Shown here in pieces: positions 1-11,606 of a stretch of 64,000 bases of DNA. The DNA comes from Acanthopleura granulata (lineage: Eukaryota; Mollusca; Polyplacophora; Chitonida; Chitonidae). The notes beneath the pieces were generated by a model. That model had not been told where the DNA came from. It was given only the letters and a program-made list of their open reading frames with translations, and did not search any database. A program made the translations under genes and the position numbers. Position 1 is the first letter of the stretch. Each line of letters opens with the position of its first letter. The stretch spans positions 479,788 through 543,787 of the forward strand of contig JABBOT010000036.1 in NCBI GenBank assembly GCA_016165875.1, given 5' to 3'.

Positions 1-673
1 CAACTATCAAGTCGTGCCAAACACATAAGCATCTTGGCATTATTTTGAATACACAAGCTACTTGGAACAATCATACTGATAACCTTGTTCAAGCAGCGAA
101 TAAAAAATCATCTCTTCTCAGGGGATTGGAATATAGATTGAACAGGAAATCGTTGTCTATAACGTACACGAGATTTATTAGACCATGTTTAGAATATGCA
201 AACAATGGGACAATCAAAAGCATTGGACAATCTCACCGAGTATAATATAAACAGGCTGGAAAAAGTTCAAAAAGAATGCATCCGAATAATTACTGGGCTA
301 AGAGTTAGTACCTCTACTAATTTGCTATACCAGAAATCTGGATTTCTTCCTCTCCATAAACGAAGATGCATACATCGTTTGGTTTATCTACATCGCATTA
401 TCCACAACCCCTGGTATTTGCACTTTATCAGATCATTGTCCTCCCAGAACAGTAGATCGAAATTCGTACTATGTAAGATTGCCAAACCAGTTAACCTCTG
501 TTCATTGCAGAACAGAGCATTTTAAGAAAACGTTTCTACCTACCACCATCAATGACTGGAATAACCTATCAGAAAGTATTCAGACCCTGGTGTCGACTGA
601 AGAATTTAAAGCCAAGTTAAATAACATGTTCAATATAAGAAAAATATTAACAATAAATATTAAGAAAGTGTAA
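1..673 (+). pseudogene. LINE reverse transcriptase, thumb/C-terminal part (broken)
   Basis: Three plus-strand frames are needed to read one protein from 1 to about 673. The first (from about 20) has the post-palm motif HLGI followed by ANKK and an arginine-rich stretch. The second (196-480) has the ECIRIITGL motif typical of LINE thumb regions. The third (479-673) has the TINDWNNLS motif. These are the regions after the palm in CR1/Jockey-like non-LTR retrotransposons, so the catalytic palm lies before the window or is missing. Frame changes and stops make it a pseudogene. The reading resumes at 992 after a SINE-like insertion. The LINE clade is inferred. Confidence 0.75.
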
Positions 674-991
674 TCTCTAATAACGATAATAGTGTTACTT
701 AAATTCAATTTCCAAATGACATCTCCCAATCTGATATGGTCAGCTAAGAGAGCTGCGTCATTTCTGATCATCAGAGGGGTAATGCATGTTCGCTGTAAAG
801 TCTACCGGTCAACTACCTTCTATTTTTGTAGAAGGCTGATTGGTCGAGTGGACTAGATGGTTGACATGTATTGCTGGCGATTTGGTGCCTGACTCTGAGG
901 CACTTGGTTCGAAACCCGCATAGGTCTCAGCATTAGAAGCTGTGCTATATTAAGAAAGTGTAATCTCTAATAACGATAATACTGTTACTTA
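657..991. repeat. 45-bp direct repeat flanking the SINE
   Basis: Bases 657-701 recur at 947-991 with a single G/C difference. The LINE reading stops at the first copy and continues after the second, as expected of a target-site duplication. Forty-five bases is long for LINE-driven insertion, so a local duplication is an alternative. Confidence 0.7.
702..946 (+). mobile_element. tRNA-like SINE inserted in the LINE
   Basis: About 245 bp absent from the flanking LINE reading. Around 835-925 it has a polymerase-III-like A box (TGGTCGAGTGGA) and B box (GGTTCGAAACC), in tRNA order and with spacing fitting a tRNA with a long variable arm (serine/leucine type). It is bracketed by a 45-bp direct repeat. 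No mature tRNA fold was verified, so SINE is preferred to a functional tRNA gene. Confidence 0.6.
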
Positions 992-1365
992 GAACAAAAA
1001 TACCCTGCTGGTACTTTGTAGGAAACAGATTATGTAATATATTATTAACCCGGCTTAGAAATGGTGTTAATAGTTTAAATGGCGATCTTTTTAATAACCA
1101 TTTGACTGACCGATCTGACTGTAAATGCGGATATCTGGACGAGTCTGCACAACATTACCTAATTAATTGTCCGTTATACAAAGAACATCGTCGTACAAAG
1201 TATGATAATATAAGAACGTTGAGTCATAAAATAGAGGTCACTGCTGTCCTACTTCTGTATGGTGATGAGAACTTAAATACTTTTATAAATATTTTCATAG
1301 CTGAACACGTGGGTGTTCAATGGCACAAAACGTTTTATTTAACTGATAACTGTACGTTTATGTAA
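992..1365 (+). pseudogene. LINE 3' end with zinc-knuckle motif
   Basis: Continues the LINE protein interrupted at 701. The frame reads TRLRNGVNSLNGDLF, then CKCG, ESAQHY and NCPLY. This is the Cys-Cys-His-Cys cluster common at the C terminus of many non-LTR reverse transcriptases. The last open part (1102-1365) ends at TAA near 1365. The intact cysteine/histidine spacing contrasts with the frameshifted upstream half. No poly(A) tail was recognised. Confidence 0.7.
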
Positions 1366-2689
1366 GTTCGCGAGTATATATGTGTATGTATCTGTGTGTA
1401 TATATGTGTATATATATGTACATCTATATGTATGTGTACACGTGAGAACGCACGAATACGAATATAATACATATGGATTGGATATATCCATGTGCACGTA
1501 TGAATATTGAATTATTGTTACTTTATTATTATTATTGACACAGACGTAAAACATATAAATTTGTGCTATATTTGTATATTCAATTAGTACCTATATTTTT
1601 ACCTGTACCATTATTACTTCGAATGATATCCTTCTGCTTGCCCCTCCGTTAGAACCCATATTTTTGTTCAGATGTATCTATTATTCTTTCTCTGTACATA
1701 ATCCTGTATATAACAATTTTACTACTCTAAACAAATATGTAAAACTACCATCTTATAATGTTATTTCTGTACGAAAACGGAGTAAAAATATAAGCATAAG
1801 GCTTAACTTTGTTCCGTATCTAAATAAAGGATGTTTAAACCAAACTATTTTGCTGGCTTTAAGATGGGACATAATAGAAAAAGAAATATAAGTAATCATT
1901 AAGTAAAAGGTCGATATTTGCTTTTTTGATAAATCATTTGGCATTTCAAAGTTAAGTCAAGAAATTTAAGAGCCATTCAGGAATCCCTGAATTTTTATTA
2001 GGATCATTATTATTCTCGGCAAATATTTTCCTGTGTGTTTTGAGAAAACGGCAAATCACATGTTTATGAAACTTCAGCAGGTTTAAGTTTAGTACCTCCA
2101 ATTGTGCTCCTAGCTGTTTGGATACTTTTAATCGGGTGACATGGCGGTCATATTGGACTTTGAGCAAAAGGAACGGCGTATGCAACTGAACTGAAATTTA
2201 AACTCTAGATACACAAAGACTAGACATGTGCTGTCAGCTCGCCCTTAGGTGAATATATAATGTGATTGAAAAACTCGTGTTTTCAAAATATATTCTAAAA
2301 TGCTTGAACATTTTTCTGTGGGAAATAGTCCTATCTCATGCAATTTTTGACGCTGACTTCAAATATGCAATTTTTGGAGAACCAGAAGTGACACCCTGAC
2401 AACCGGAAGCTGGTATATTTCCTTCAAAAATTAACTTAACGACGCATTCTTAAGACATAACATCATTCCAAGACAATTTTTACATAACCAGAAGATTCAG
2501 CAATCCGAGAATAGAGCAGGCTAAATATAGAAACCAGTATGAGGTGATGTTCATCATAGTCTTTCATATCTTGGTACCTTGTGCCATCTGCATGTACATC
2601 TACATGTTGCTTAATAATTTCTTTCCGATAATTAATGGTCAGATGCATTGAATTGTAACATTTTCCACAGGAGTCTGTTTGGTAAGACC
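1366..2689. other. Non-coding, AT-rich
   Basis: A TG/TA-rich simple stretch occupies about 1375-1440. No exon, tRNA or recognisable element was found in the rest, only short ORFs without family resemblance. Confidence 0.5.
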
Positions 2690-2940
2690 CTTAGGTGTTG
2701 TTCATATATAAGGTTAGATTCTATAGTGCGGTCTGAAGCCTCCCACCAATGCGGTCGCTGTGAGTTCAAGACCAGATAATGCTGGCTTCCTCTCCGGCCG
2801 TACGTGAGAAGGTCTGCCAGCAACCTGCGGATGGTCGTGGGTCCCCCCTCCCCAGGGTTTCCTCTTACCATAATGCTGGCCGCCGTCGTATAAGTGAAAT
2901 ATTCTTGAGGACGGCGTAAAACACTAATCAAATAAAAAAA
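2690..2940 (+). mobile_element. Mollusc-type tRNA-derived SINE, near full length
   Basis: The head contains a B-box-like GAGTTCAAGACC near 2760. The body runs through the GCTGGCTTCCTCTCCGG and TAATGCTGGCCGCCGTCG blocks to an A-rich tail at about 2928-2940. The same body recurs at 6030, 48150 and (reversed) 22190, which supports a dispersed family. I recall this sequence as a widespread, strongly conserved SINE in bivalve and gastropod genomes; that is recollection, not a search. The A box in the head is damaged. Confidence 0.75.
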
Positions 2941-4370
2941 GAAACTAAATATAGTGTGGTAAAATCACACTTGCTTGAAGCATGACCAGTGTTGCAGACC
3001 AGTGTTGATTATAGTGATCGCGGAATATAATATCGCTTAACCGCAGCAGCAACCATCTAGTGTTAAACAATGTTGGCGTTCTAAACACAATGCACATCAA
3101 GATTTTATCCAGAAAACATTTAACATTGGCCAACCCAATAAAGTTTAGCATATTTCTACAAGGAAAATTTACTGGGTCACTAGCGTTATGGTACATTTGT
3201 GATCATTTCACCCAATATTTCACAACTCTATTACTGTGATAGGTGATCTCCCATGTTCTTCATGTACCATGACTAATGGAGTTGGCTTTATCGGCAGCAT
3301 GACATGACCCCTAAAATCGTCATTTTTGCAATTTTCAAAACTGAACAATTTCTGCACCTAAACCGGCATCGCAGAAATACGTGAGTCCTAGGGCCAGAAA
3401 CGCTCTTCTTCCTGTAAAAGTTTTGTTGTCCTCAGCTACCGGTTCGAAACGTGGGGTCCACTTTGGAGCAGGGCATGTGTCAAAATATTTGAGAGACACT
3501 AACTCCGTCCGATTGACTTCAAATTTAGCACGTGTAGCAACCGTTTTCTGGAGGCAATTTTCACAGAAAAATAAGGCAAAATGTCACCAAGTGTACTTTG
3601 ATACACCGGATGTGATGTTATGTGAAACAAGTATCTACTTTCAGTATTCGAAATATCCTACCAGACGTAGCTTGACGTCCTGATCATGAATCTGGCCTTA
3701 TTAATTTCGTGTAATACATACTTGTGTCGTAAATTGCGATTAAAATGTCAAAATATGCAACTTAACATCATACTTGCATGTCACTTAACAGAGGACTGGT
3801 ACTTCTGTGAAGATAAAAATTCCTGAATGCAAAGAGATGTATGTTTACTTTAAGTGTGCCTAAACTCTTTTAAGTTCTTTAATAAATACAGGACCTACAT
3901 GGCCTCAGATGTTGTCGAAAGGCCGATTTGCTACATCTGAGTCATTTACATGCAGAGTGTACTAAGAACGCATTCATGTCAATGGTGACTGCATGAATAG
4001 TGCATGTATGCTACCCCCGTAGTTTAAAGGAAGATCGTAGATTGCGATCGAAATGCGAAAGCGCACGATTCTCTCCTACATTTGGAAATCGCACGACAAA
4101 AGTTGTGAAGATATAAAGCTGAAAGTTATTGTGAGCAAAAGTTAATATATTCTATGCCAGTGTGTCGAAATACCCTGCCCTGTGGTAATAACTACACGAC
4201 TTGTCGAGCTAAGTCAAATTTAAGAGATCAATTTATTATGTTGGCCACATTTGCAAGTACATTCTATGTGATATATCTACATTTGGATTGATGGCTAGGA
4301 AAAACCTACACTTTCTTTTTAAGCCATCCACATGCCAAAACATAAAGACACCATTCGATGAACACAAAGT
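2941..4370. other. Non-coding, no recognised feature
   Basis: Both strands were read. The only ORF of note (3381-3683, plus, no ATG) resembles no family I know. Confidence 0.4.
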
Positions 4371-4430
4371 GATGCCACATGGACCCGAAATATTGGTTTG
4401 AATCCCGCTATCGCTACTTTAGCAGCTGTG
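4371..4430 (+). mobile_element. tRNA-like SINE relic
   Basis: A B-box-like GGTTTGAATCC near 4395 and the following AGCAGCTGTG block resemble the 3' half of the SINE at 702-946. The A-box half is not recognisable. Confidence 0.35.
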
Positions 4431-4580
4431 TTTTCAACATACTTTGCTAGTAGAACGTTTACATTCTCAACGTGATATGAATTTACGTGACACAATCGAT
4501 GTGATAACTAAACATGCCGCGTGAAATTAGTCCCTTCGACTATGTCTATAACTGAGAACTTTCACAACCAGGAGGCCTAC

Positions 4581-4654
4581 CTGATCCTGTATGTTGACAT
4601 CGGCTCCATTCTGAATTAGATGCCGGACACGATCGACATCATTGTTCCTCATAG
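4581..4654 (-). CDS. Ankyrin half-repeat exon (phase 1 acceptor)
   Basis: A 74-bp minus-strand exon with acceptor CAG at 4655-4657 and donor GTAGGC at 4575-4580. With one base from an upstream exon it encodes about 25 residues, including RNNDVDRVRHLIQNGADVN. This is the second half of an ankyrin repeat (helix 2 and the start of the next beta-hairpin). It ends in phase 0, as the 99-bp ankyrin exons do, but starts in another phase, which fits the first ankyrin exon after a different domain. Its upstream exon was not found. It may open another gene rather than continue the exons at 5696 and 6274. Ankyrin repeats mediate protein-protein contacts. Confidence 0.7.
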
Positions 4655-5695
4655 CTGTAAGTAAGAACCTTCTCTTCTGTGGAACGTCAAAAACAATATC
4701 AATTAGAACGTCAGCTTTAATTCAACATGGAAGTCTAAATTTTGCTCTGCCCAATAAGCGGAAATGTTCACCACGACACAATGGGTTACCGTTTTACACG
4801 ATAGCGTTGGTCAACAGATGGTTATGTGAACGTGTTAATAGCTGCTTTCGAGTTATGCTTGTAAATGGTCATTTTTCGATCGTTGATGATGAGAATGGAA
4901 TTGAAAAGGGTCATTTAAATTGTTTGATTAATGTAAAGAAAAACAATGTTTGGGAAAGGCGTGTTTCTGTACAGACCAGACAAAAACGAAAAAAGACAAC
5001 ACCTGGGGCCGACTCCACAGAACATTGCTCAGCCAGGAAAAGTGGCTAAAGGCACGAAAACTGCCCACCTCAGATCAAAACTGACGTAAGTCGGTTCAAC
5101 AAAACTGTATCTTGCTTTGTGGACTTAACAAGCTGTTAGATAAAACTGTTTCAGCTAACCCAGTCCACTATAAACTCAAATTATTTTACTTAAATCGAGT
5201 TTTGAATAAAACCAGGAAATATTGTACACTTCGGTGGACAATGGCGTTTGTCTACTTCTTTATGAGCACCTGAAAAACTACGTGAGGAAATGTTGCAGCT
5301 GAATTAGAAGTAGCATAATTCCATAGGTGAAAAGAAGACCCCACAACGGTAAAAGGGAAATGGTCTTCACGTTCGTTAGACTGCGAGAACGGTCACGTGA
5401 GAATCGTCCACTGTTTATTCTCACCAGTGGGCCCACGAGCATTGAAAGCGGGGAACATGCTGGTTAGGATCTTTTCGTTACTAACATTACGCCATACAGA
5501 GCCACTACATAGGATCATCGCGGCATTCGGCACGTGTTCCTGTGAGGCGGACCACGGGGCTGATATTATCATTTTGTTTTGTATGTGTACAGAAGATTAT
5601 ATTTGAGATCGCTTGTAGAGTATTTACATAACACAAAGTTAATTAATCTGACGCCAAATAATGCGGTGGCTAGGTATTTCACTCGTATCACATAC
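4655..5695. other. Probable intronic sequence
   Basis: Lies between ankyrin exons. A 135-codon plus-strand ORF at 4642-5049 partly overlaps the ankyrin exon antisense, lacks a convincing family match and is treated as chance. Confidence 0.4.
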
Positions 5696-5794
5696 CTTTT
5701 CCTTTTCATCAGGTTCAGGAACTTTGCTATCTAACACATGAACAATGATGCAGCTATTTTCCCCCCGAGCATAATCCCGAGGTTTTCTTCCCTT
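5696..5794 (-). CDS. Diverged ankyrin repeat exon, likely C-terminal cap
   Basis: Exactly 99 bp between acceptor CAG (5795-5797) and donor GTATG (5691-5695), minus strand, phase 0. The 33 residues begin KGRKPRDYARGEN and continue CIIVHVLDS. The G-x-x-P-x-x-Y-A pattern with a charged tail (EPDEKEK) is what terminal ankyrin repeats usually look like, where TPLH is replaced by a PRD-type motif. It lies 479 bp downstream (in gene direction) of the 6274-6372 exon with compatible phase, so the two probably belong to one transcript. The later non-ankyrin exons were not found. Confidence 0.7.
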
Positions 5795-6029
5795 CTGTAG
5801 ATTGAATGTCAGAACAATGTCATAAATAATTAAGTTGTTGTAAGAATTAATAAATGGAAATATCTGGAACAGGTAGTAACTAATTTTAGCATTGAACATT
5901 AACATTTTAAGAGAGGACAACATTAAGCACCAATCCTGTGTATTTTCAGAACACATGAACGAAAGAGCAGGGATGGCATTATCTTTTAATTGGCAGATCA
6001 CGTCTTATTAGAAAAATCAGAAACAGAGG

Positions 6030-6120
6030 AGGATGTCCTCCCACCATAACGCTGGCCGCCGTCGTATAAGTGAAATACTCTTGAGTACGGCGTAAAACAC
6101 CAATCAAATAAATAAATAAA
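6030..6120 (+). mobile_element. Mollusc-type SINE, 3' fragment
   Basis: Carries the CTGGCCGCCGTCGTATAAG block and ends in a clean (AATA)n tail at about 6104-6120. The tRNA-like head is missing, as in a 5'-truncated insertion. Confidence 0.75.
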
Positions 6121-6273
6121 TGAATGAATACAAATCCTCAGTTTGAACATATTTCAACCAAATACTATGAACATTTTCCTCTTATTGGACTTTCTTATGG
6201 AGTGTTTTAAGTAACTTTTATCCTGAAGAAAAATTAATACTTTATTTGAATGGTATAGCTGTACATCACTTAC

Positions 6274-6372
6274 ACTATCTTGATTATTCAATCCGGATCC
6301 TCTGTCCAACAACAAAAGAACAATGTCCAGATTACCTGTCCTAGCTGCCCTATGTACAGGCGTCTGTCCATC
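6274..6372 (-). CDS. Ankyrin repeat exon (33 aa)
   Basis: Ninety-nine bases between acceptor CAG (6373-6375) and donor GTAAGT (6268-6273). The reading starts DGQTPVHRAARTGN and ends LLLLDRGSGLNNQDS, with the canonical TPxH, AA and LLL...G positions of a single ankyrin repeat. Phase 0 at both ends lets it join any other 99-bp exon in this window. Probably the penultimate repeat before the cap-like exon at 5696-5794. Confidence 0.85.
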
Positions 6373-8640
6373 CTGAGGAAAACGACACATATATAATCGA
6401 AACCACGCCATGCGGGGCCAATCTATCGCACTGACAAAAAAAACCCTTAAAGCTGTAACCACTACAAATTAGACACAGTTATGCATGTATACAGTGAAAC
6501 AGTGTCGCAAGGTTTGCGGGCAATATATTCATATAATCTAAAAATGTTCAATCAGCTAGGCACTCATGTACTACATGTATAAATACAGATGAGAGCGTCA
6601 AGACCATTTGTACATTTGTACGTAAATGTGATGTTAAAACTTGAGAAGTTCCTGAAAATCAGAAAGGATCAGGATTAGTTTCAAAAGCACACGCACGTGC
6701 ACTGATTTATTGGAGATCATGGTAATGGAGGTTTTATAAATAACACAGTGTCAGAGACTGTCAGAGACTTCGCTCTGCACTGCGCTGGAACACGGGCAAT
6801 ATCTGAGTCAATTATCCAAGGGTAACAGATGGGGAGGCCAAAAATTCCGTTTCGCTGGTAACTGAAAATGTAAATGCAATATTTTCCTTGCACAGCCGAA
6901 GCTTTAAATGTCTGTGGACTATTCAACTCAACATAAATGTAAACTTAAATGCCACCCATACGTTCTTGTTTGCATAAACTTGAACAAAATTGTGTTGAAC
7001 TGTGAGCATTTAACATCTGAGCAGGTGTGCTCGATACATATAAACTGGTCCGTGTATATCAAACGTGATACGGGAAAGCTATCAAGCCAGCGGAAAGGAC
7101 ATCTGAATGAAATGTCAAACACAAACTCATATAAATGTGACTTAAAAATAAAAACGAAATAAAGCACAAATTAAATACACAATCCAGTATATATGCAAGA
7201 TTTGACAAATCAAAATCAAAATTAAAACGAAAGCTAGATTCAAACAAAATATTTTAAACGGATATCAAAACTCTCTTGACTCAAGGGTGTAAATAGAGAT
7301 ATTATCTACCTTGACAGCGGAAGCTTTACTTGAAATGAAAAGTCGATTTGTCGAGACAGCAGTCAGTGTTCTTGAATGAAAGTGATAAATATGGAGTTGC
7401 AGAATATTAGGTGACGACATAGGTCCACAGGGGCCTATGACAGACAAAGAAATCAATTCAAAACTCCATCATGCAAATTTGACCCCGAGTCGTAATTCAC
7501 GCTATTAGTGCATAGCAAAGATAAGGGCAGAGCTCTACATAGAATAACTACAGCCCCTCTTCCCCACACAACGTCAATATTTATAGTGCAGAGGTGGCGA
7601 GTCATGTTTATCTCCTACCCATGAATAATTTAATTTGAAGTAGTTGTAAGTAGAAGTAAGTAACGTTACAGCAGGTTTTCACCGTTGGGGATGTTCAAAT
7701 GATAAAAAAGTAGTCAAACTTTATATTATGAGTCTGATATGCAAAAGAACCAAATCCCTGTGTCTGCAGTGGATGTCACATTCAGGTATTTGGAAGCTCT
7801 TGGTCAGTTATTATATGCACATTCATCCTGCAGATGGCGATGTGTTTTGCAGCTTAACACGAAATCCTAAGCACGTAGATATGTTAAAAAATAACAGAAT
7901 AGAAATTTGCAAGTGATCAAGTTTGGCAGTTTGTCAAATCATCACAGGTATATTCAGATGTCGTGTTTAACGAATGAAATTCAGTGTAACAATTATTAAC
8001 CGAAAGATATGTGACAAATGTGACAAATCTGGCACAATTAATGATAAGCAATATTTAACCATACACTGAAACAGAATAAACTTAAAATATGGAATGCGTA
8101 TAGGTTAAGACAAAAACCCTGCTGTGCAATGGGTTGTAGGGCGAGCCTTGTGCCTTTCTCCATAGAATAATATCACAGGCAAGACAGCAAATTGGTTAGA
8201 CATTGTGATGAATTGCTACCATTCTATGTATTTCATATCATTCATATTCCAAAGTACTGTTGTGAACCTGTATTTTTTTGTTGTTGCTGGCCATCGTTTG
8301 ACATAGATCTTGAAGTTCTGAAGTTTCTATCTTCATGAGTTTAAGCGCTTGTGTATAAAGGGCATCCTTTCTGGAATGAAATAACCATGTTGTAAACATG
8401 ATTACCAATTACACAGTCCAGAAACTTTGATATGCTACATTGTAAATGGGAGACGGAGATACAGAAAATCATTCTGTTTCACTGAACGGTTCATGGCTAG
8501 ATTAATTTGCTGGAATTATCGTTTTGGAAGTTACTATTAGCGAACATGCCGTTGGACGTGGTCATTTTGATTTGCAATATGATCACGTTTCGAATTTCCT
8601 ACTTTGTCTGTAAACGCCTTTGATGAGCATGCATCGTTGA
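6373..8640. other. Non-coding, probable intron or intergenic
   Basis: No exon with ankyrin features, RNA gene or repeat was recognised. Short ORFs overlap on both strands without family resemblance. Confidence 0.4.
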
Positions 8641-9888
8641 ATGTCTCTTTGTGTTGACGCACTTCTTTCCCCAGTATCCGGGGTGTATGGGGTGCTTGGT
8701 AGAGGAAGCACCTCTGATGGGGGGAGACATGTCATGCTCTCGGGAGTAGTTCACCCAACTTGGTCCTCAACAAGCACTCAGCTCCCACCTCTGACTCCGA
8801 GCAGCTGTTAGCATGCAACAGTGGCCACACATCGGGCAACGGCTTCGACTGGCCGGCTAAACAAGGTGTAGAGTAGCTGACGGGTCTAATAACCCTCAGT
8901 GAATAGGGGATTGTCTACCCTCGCATGCGAAAACTGGATCCGGCGGACTGCGCGGAAGAAACCAGTAGTTGGTTCAACGGACAAGAAGGCGGACCCAGCG
9001 AAGCGTCGTGGAACGCGTTCAGGGCACAGTGAGACACGTAGGACACTGGTGGCCATCCACTGCATCCCGAACAATCTCCAGCCGTCTCGACTACGTCTTG
9101 CTACTGGACACAGATGGAATTGGGACCAGAGAGTGAGGATGACCATAGGCGCAACTCTCCCTCACTGTAATCCAAGTCAATCGCAAGTCATGACTTCATT
9201 TCTACATCGTAGGTCCTGTGGCGACGGGCAAGTGGCGAAGCTGCAGGTGCGGATAACACTGGGAGTTGTAGTCACAAACCTGGACACAGGCGGCCTTGGG
9301 CATAGCGTCGCTCTCTACTGCACCGAAGCATCAGTGGAGCTCGGCAGCCCCCTAGGCGACTGAGCAGTCCTTTTCAGGGTCGCTCTGCTCACCTCCATGG
9401 AGAAAGGGGCTGGAAAAGATGCCCTAAACATAGCCTGCTTCATTCCAACCTTGGCCAGCATACCGCGGCTGGCGGGGATCCCACTTAGCGGTCAAAAACC
9501 AACTCTCGTCGCAGGCACGGAAGAGGAGATGCAGCTTGAAACGAATCGTTTCTCACAAGCATGTGACACGTCGTCAGAATGCCAGACAGCCGACTGCCAA
9601 AGCAGATAATGTACGGCGAACTGTGCTATGGCAAGCGGTCAGTCGGGGGTCAGAAGAAGCGGTACAAAGACTGCTTGAAAGCGTCGCTCACAAAGCTGAC
9701 TATTGAGCTTCCCTCCTGGGAGACGCTGGCTCTCGACCGCTCTCAATGGCGCAGCAGGCTAAATGATGGTGCATGTGCAGCAGAGTCCAGACAGATAGCT
9801 GAAGGCAGGGCTAAGCGAGCCGCACGGAAGGCCAGAGATTCGTGAAGTCATGGTCATCTTCGCATCGGACGAACAACAGACGATATTG
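8641..9888 (+). mobile_element. LINE copy A, internally deleted
   Basis: The first part (8641 to about 9545) looks like the 5' region of a LINE and contains a plus-strand ORF at 8899-9363. At about 9566 it jumps to the 3' coding tail: the PDSRLPKQIMYGEL motif, GKRSVGGQKKRYKDC, SWETLALDRSQWRSRL and ARKARDS. The same tail appears in copy B (11050-11308). The endonuclease and reverse-transcriptase palm are missing, so the copy is dead. The motif set is typical of the LINEs often mis-annotated as craniofacial development protein 2-like; the clade is inferred. Confidence 0.75.
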
Positions 9889-10699
9889 ACGAGCTAGACA
9901 CCGGATATCACTAAACCCGAGGCTTTTGGAAAGGCCCCAGAGTTTGAGTGGGAAAGTAGGTTTCTGTTTGCACCTCGTCTGTCAGGCCACACATACCCCG
10001 TGTCTGTCTCGGCCTCGCCATTTGTGCATCATAGCAAGAAAGTTGTGATGTCTGATTTCACTGTCAATAACAATTGCTAAATATGCATGTATTAAATCAA
10101 CAGTTGTCTGTGTCTTTTTTATCAGAATTAAAGCCATTAAAATGTGCAGAAAAGCCATTCTTACACTGGATGATGGCACTTTTTGGTCTTCTAAGATTTC
10201 CTACAGATAGATTTGAACACCCACATGCACAAACCTGTCTGATCTGATGATCCTTCTTGGTGTCCCAAAAGCAATCACGGAGTAAGCACACGTACAGCAT
10301 TGTAATAATTACCAAACTATATCGCAAAACAAAAACATTAGAATGAAGCAAAGGCATCCTGAAACCAGACCTGAAGTAGATGTAGATTTGAGTGGATGAA
10401 TCAAGCACAAAGGAAATGTGTTGTGTTTTTCACTTTGATCCTTGTGGCGTAAATGTGGCTGTGTTCCAGTGACCATGAGATAGACAGGGCTGAGTGTGTT
10501 GTTAGCCTGACAGGCTTGCCTTGCACACTTTCTGTCACCCCCACCCTCCACCGATAACAGCCTACAAGTACTCAACCATACAGACTTGTTTCTTGGCTGA
10601 CAAAACTTCATATGCATCTTCAATCAATCAAACAAGGTGAATGCTGTATTTATAGAAAAGTATAAGATTATTTTTGATTAGGGGAGAAGTTCTAAATTT
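9889..10699. other. Non-coding spacer between LINE copies
   Basis: No recognisable element; only short ORFs. Confidence 0.4.
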
Positions 10700-11308
10700 T
10701 GTAGAAATGGAGCATATCACTCGAGCAGCCAACATTAACAATGAAATCAATAACAGAGTTGGCAAAGCTAGCGCTGCCTTTTGGTAGGCTCCGTCAGAAC
10801 GTCTGGGAACGGGGAGGACTTAGTCTCATTACTAAGCTGAAGGACTAACGAGCAGCGGTTTTAACCACCCTACTCTACGCCGGTGAGGCCTAGACGGTCT
10901 ATAGCAGGCATGTCAAACAACTCAATCATTTTCACATGAGCTGCCTCCGTCGTCTTCTCCGCATCAGGTGGCAGGACAAAGTCCCAAACACGGAGGTTTT
11001 AGAGCGAACGGGCTTCTCCAGTATCCACAGTATCCTGCTGAAGACGCAAGTCAGATGGACTGGACACGTCGTCAGAATGCCAGAAAGCCGACTGCCAAAG
11101 CAGATAATGTACGGCGAACTGTTCTATGGCAAGCGGTCAGTCGGGGGTCAGAAGAAGAGGTACAAAGACTGTTGAAAGCGTCGCTCAAAAAGCTGACTAT
11201 TGAGCTTCCTTCCTGGGAGACGCTAGCTCTCGACCTCTCTCAATGGCGCAGCAGGCTAAATGATGGTGCATGGGTAGCAGAGTTCAGACAGATAGCTGAA
11301 GCCAGGAC
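10700..11308 (+). pseudogene. LINE copy B, 3' part, split by the Harbinger element
   Basis: Reads NNRVGKASAAF, RQNVWERGGLS, FHMSCLRRLLRIRWQDKVPN, VRWTGHVVRM and the SRLPKQIMYGEL tail. This is the thumb/connection region and C terminus of the same LINE as copy A. In-frame stops occur near 10787, 10847 and 10893. The protein breaks off at 11308 where the transposon entered. The remainder of the LINE tail continues at 16493-16556. Confidence 0.8.
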
Positions 11309-11311
11309 TAA

Positions 11312-11606
11312 AGGCTACCGCATACTGCGAGCAACTGCCTGAGCAAACGGGCACGCGAGGCAGTTAGCTCAGGCGATAGCTCGCAGTGTGCGGATGCGTG
11401 TAAGCTCATTTTCCGCCTCTCCTGCCCGTGAGACATATTTCTATCGTGTTTGATATTTTCAGCCACGCGAGGCAAAAATCTCACCGTCTGGGACAACTGA
11501 GTCAACTGGCTCAGCAGCGATTTCGTCATCAGCCAATCGGAAGCCCGATCTGCGTCATGTGACATTAGAGCGCCACATGATATGTTCTCACAAAATGGCA
11601 GCGCCC
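11312..11606 (+). repeat. Left terminal inverted repeat
   Basis: Matches the reverse complement of 16194-16489 almost base for base. The outer 80 bp contain a compound palindrome: ACTGCGAGC..GCCTGAGC is answered by GCTCAGGC..GCTCGCAGT. Such subterminal motifs are candidates for transposase or MADF-protein binding. The repeat includes the ATG at 11595 (reading MAAP), so it probably also supplies promoter and translation start for the plus-strand gene. Confidence 0.9.

Noticed and set aside
835..930. Functional tRNA gene
   Set aside because: A and B boxes are present but no cloverleaf could be assembled, and the block is bracketed by a direct repeat like a SINE.
4642..5049. 135-codon plus-strand ORF
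   Set aside because: No ATG at its start, partly antisense to a convincing ankyrin exon, no recognisable domain.
8899..9363. 154-codon plus-strand ORF as a host gene
   Set aside because: Lies in what looks like the 5' part of a LINE copy that shares its 3' end with 10700-11308; no known protein motif.
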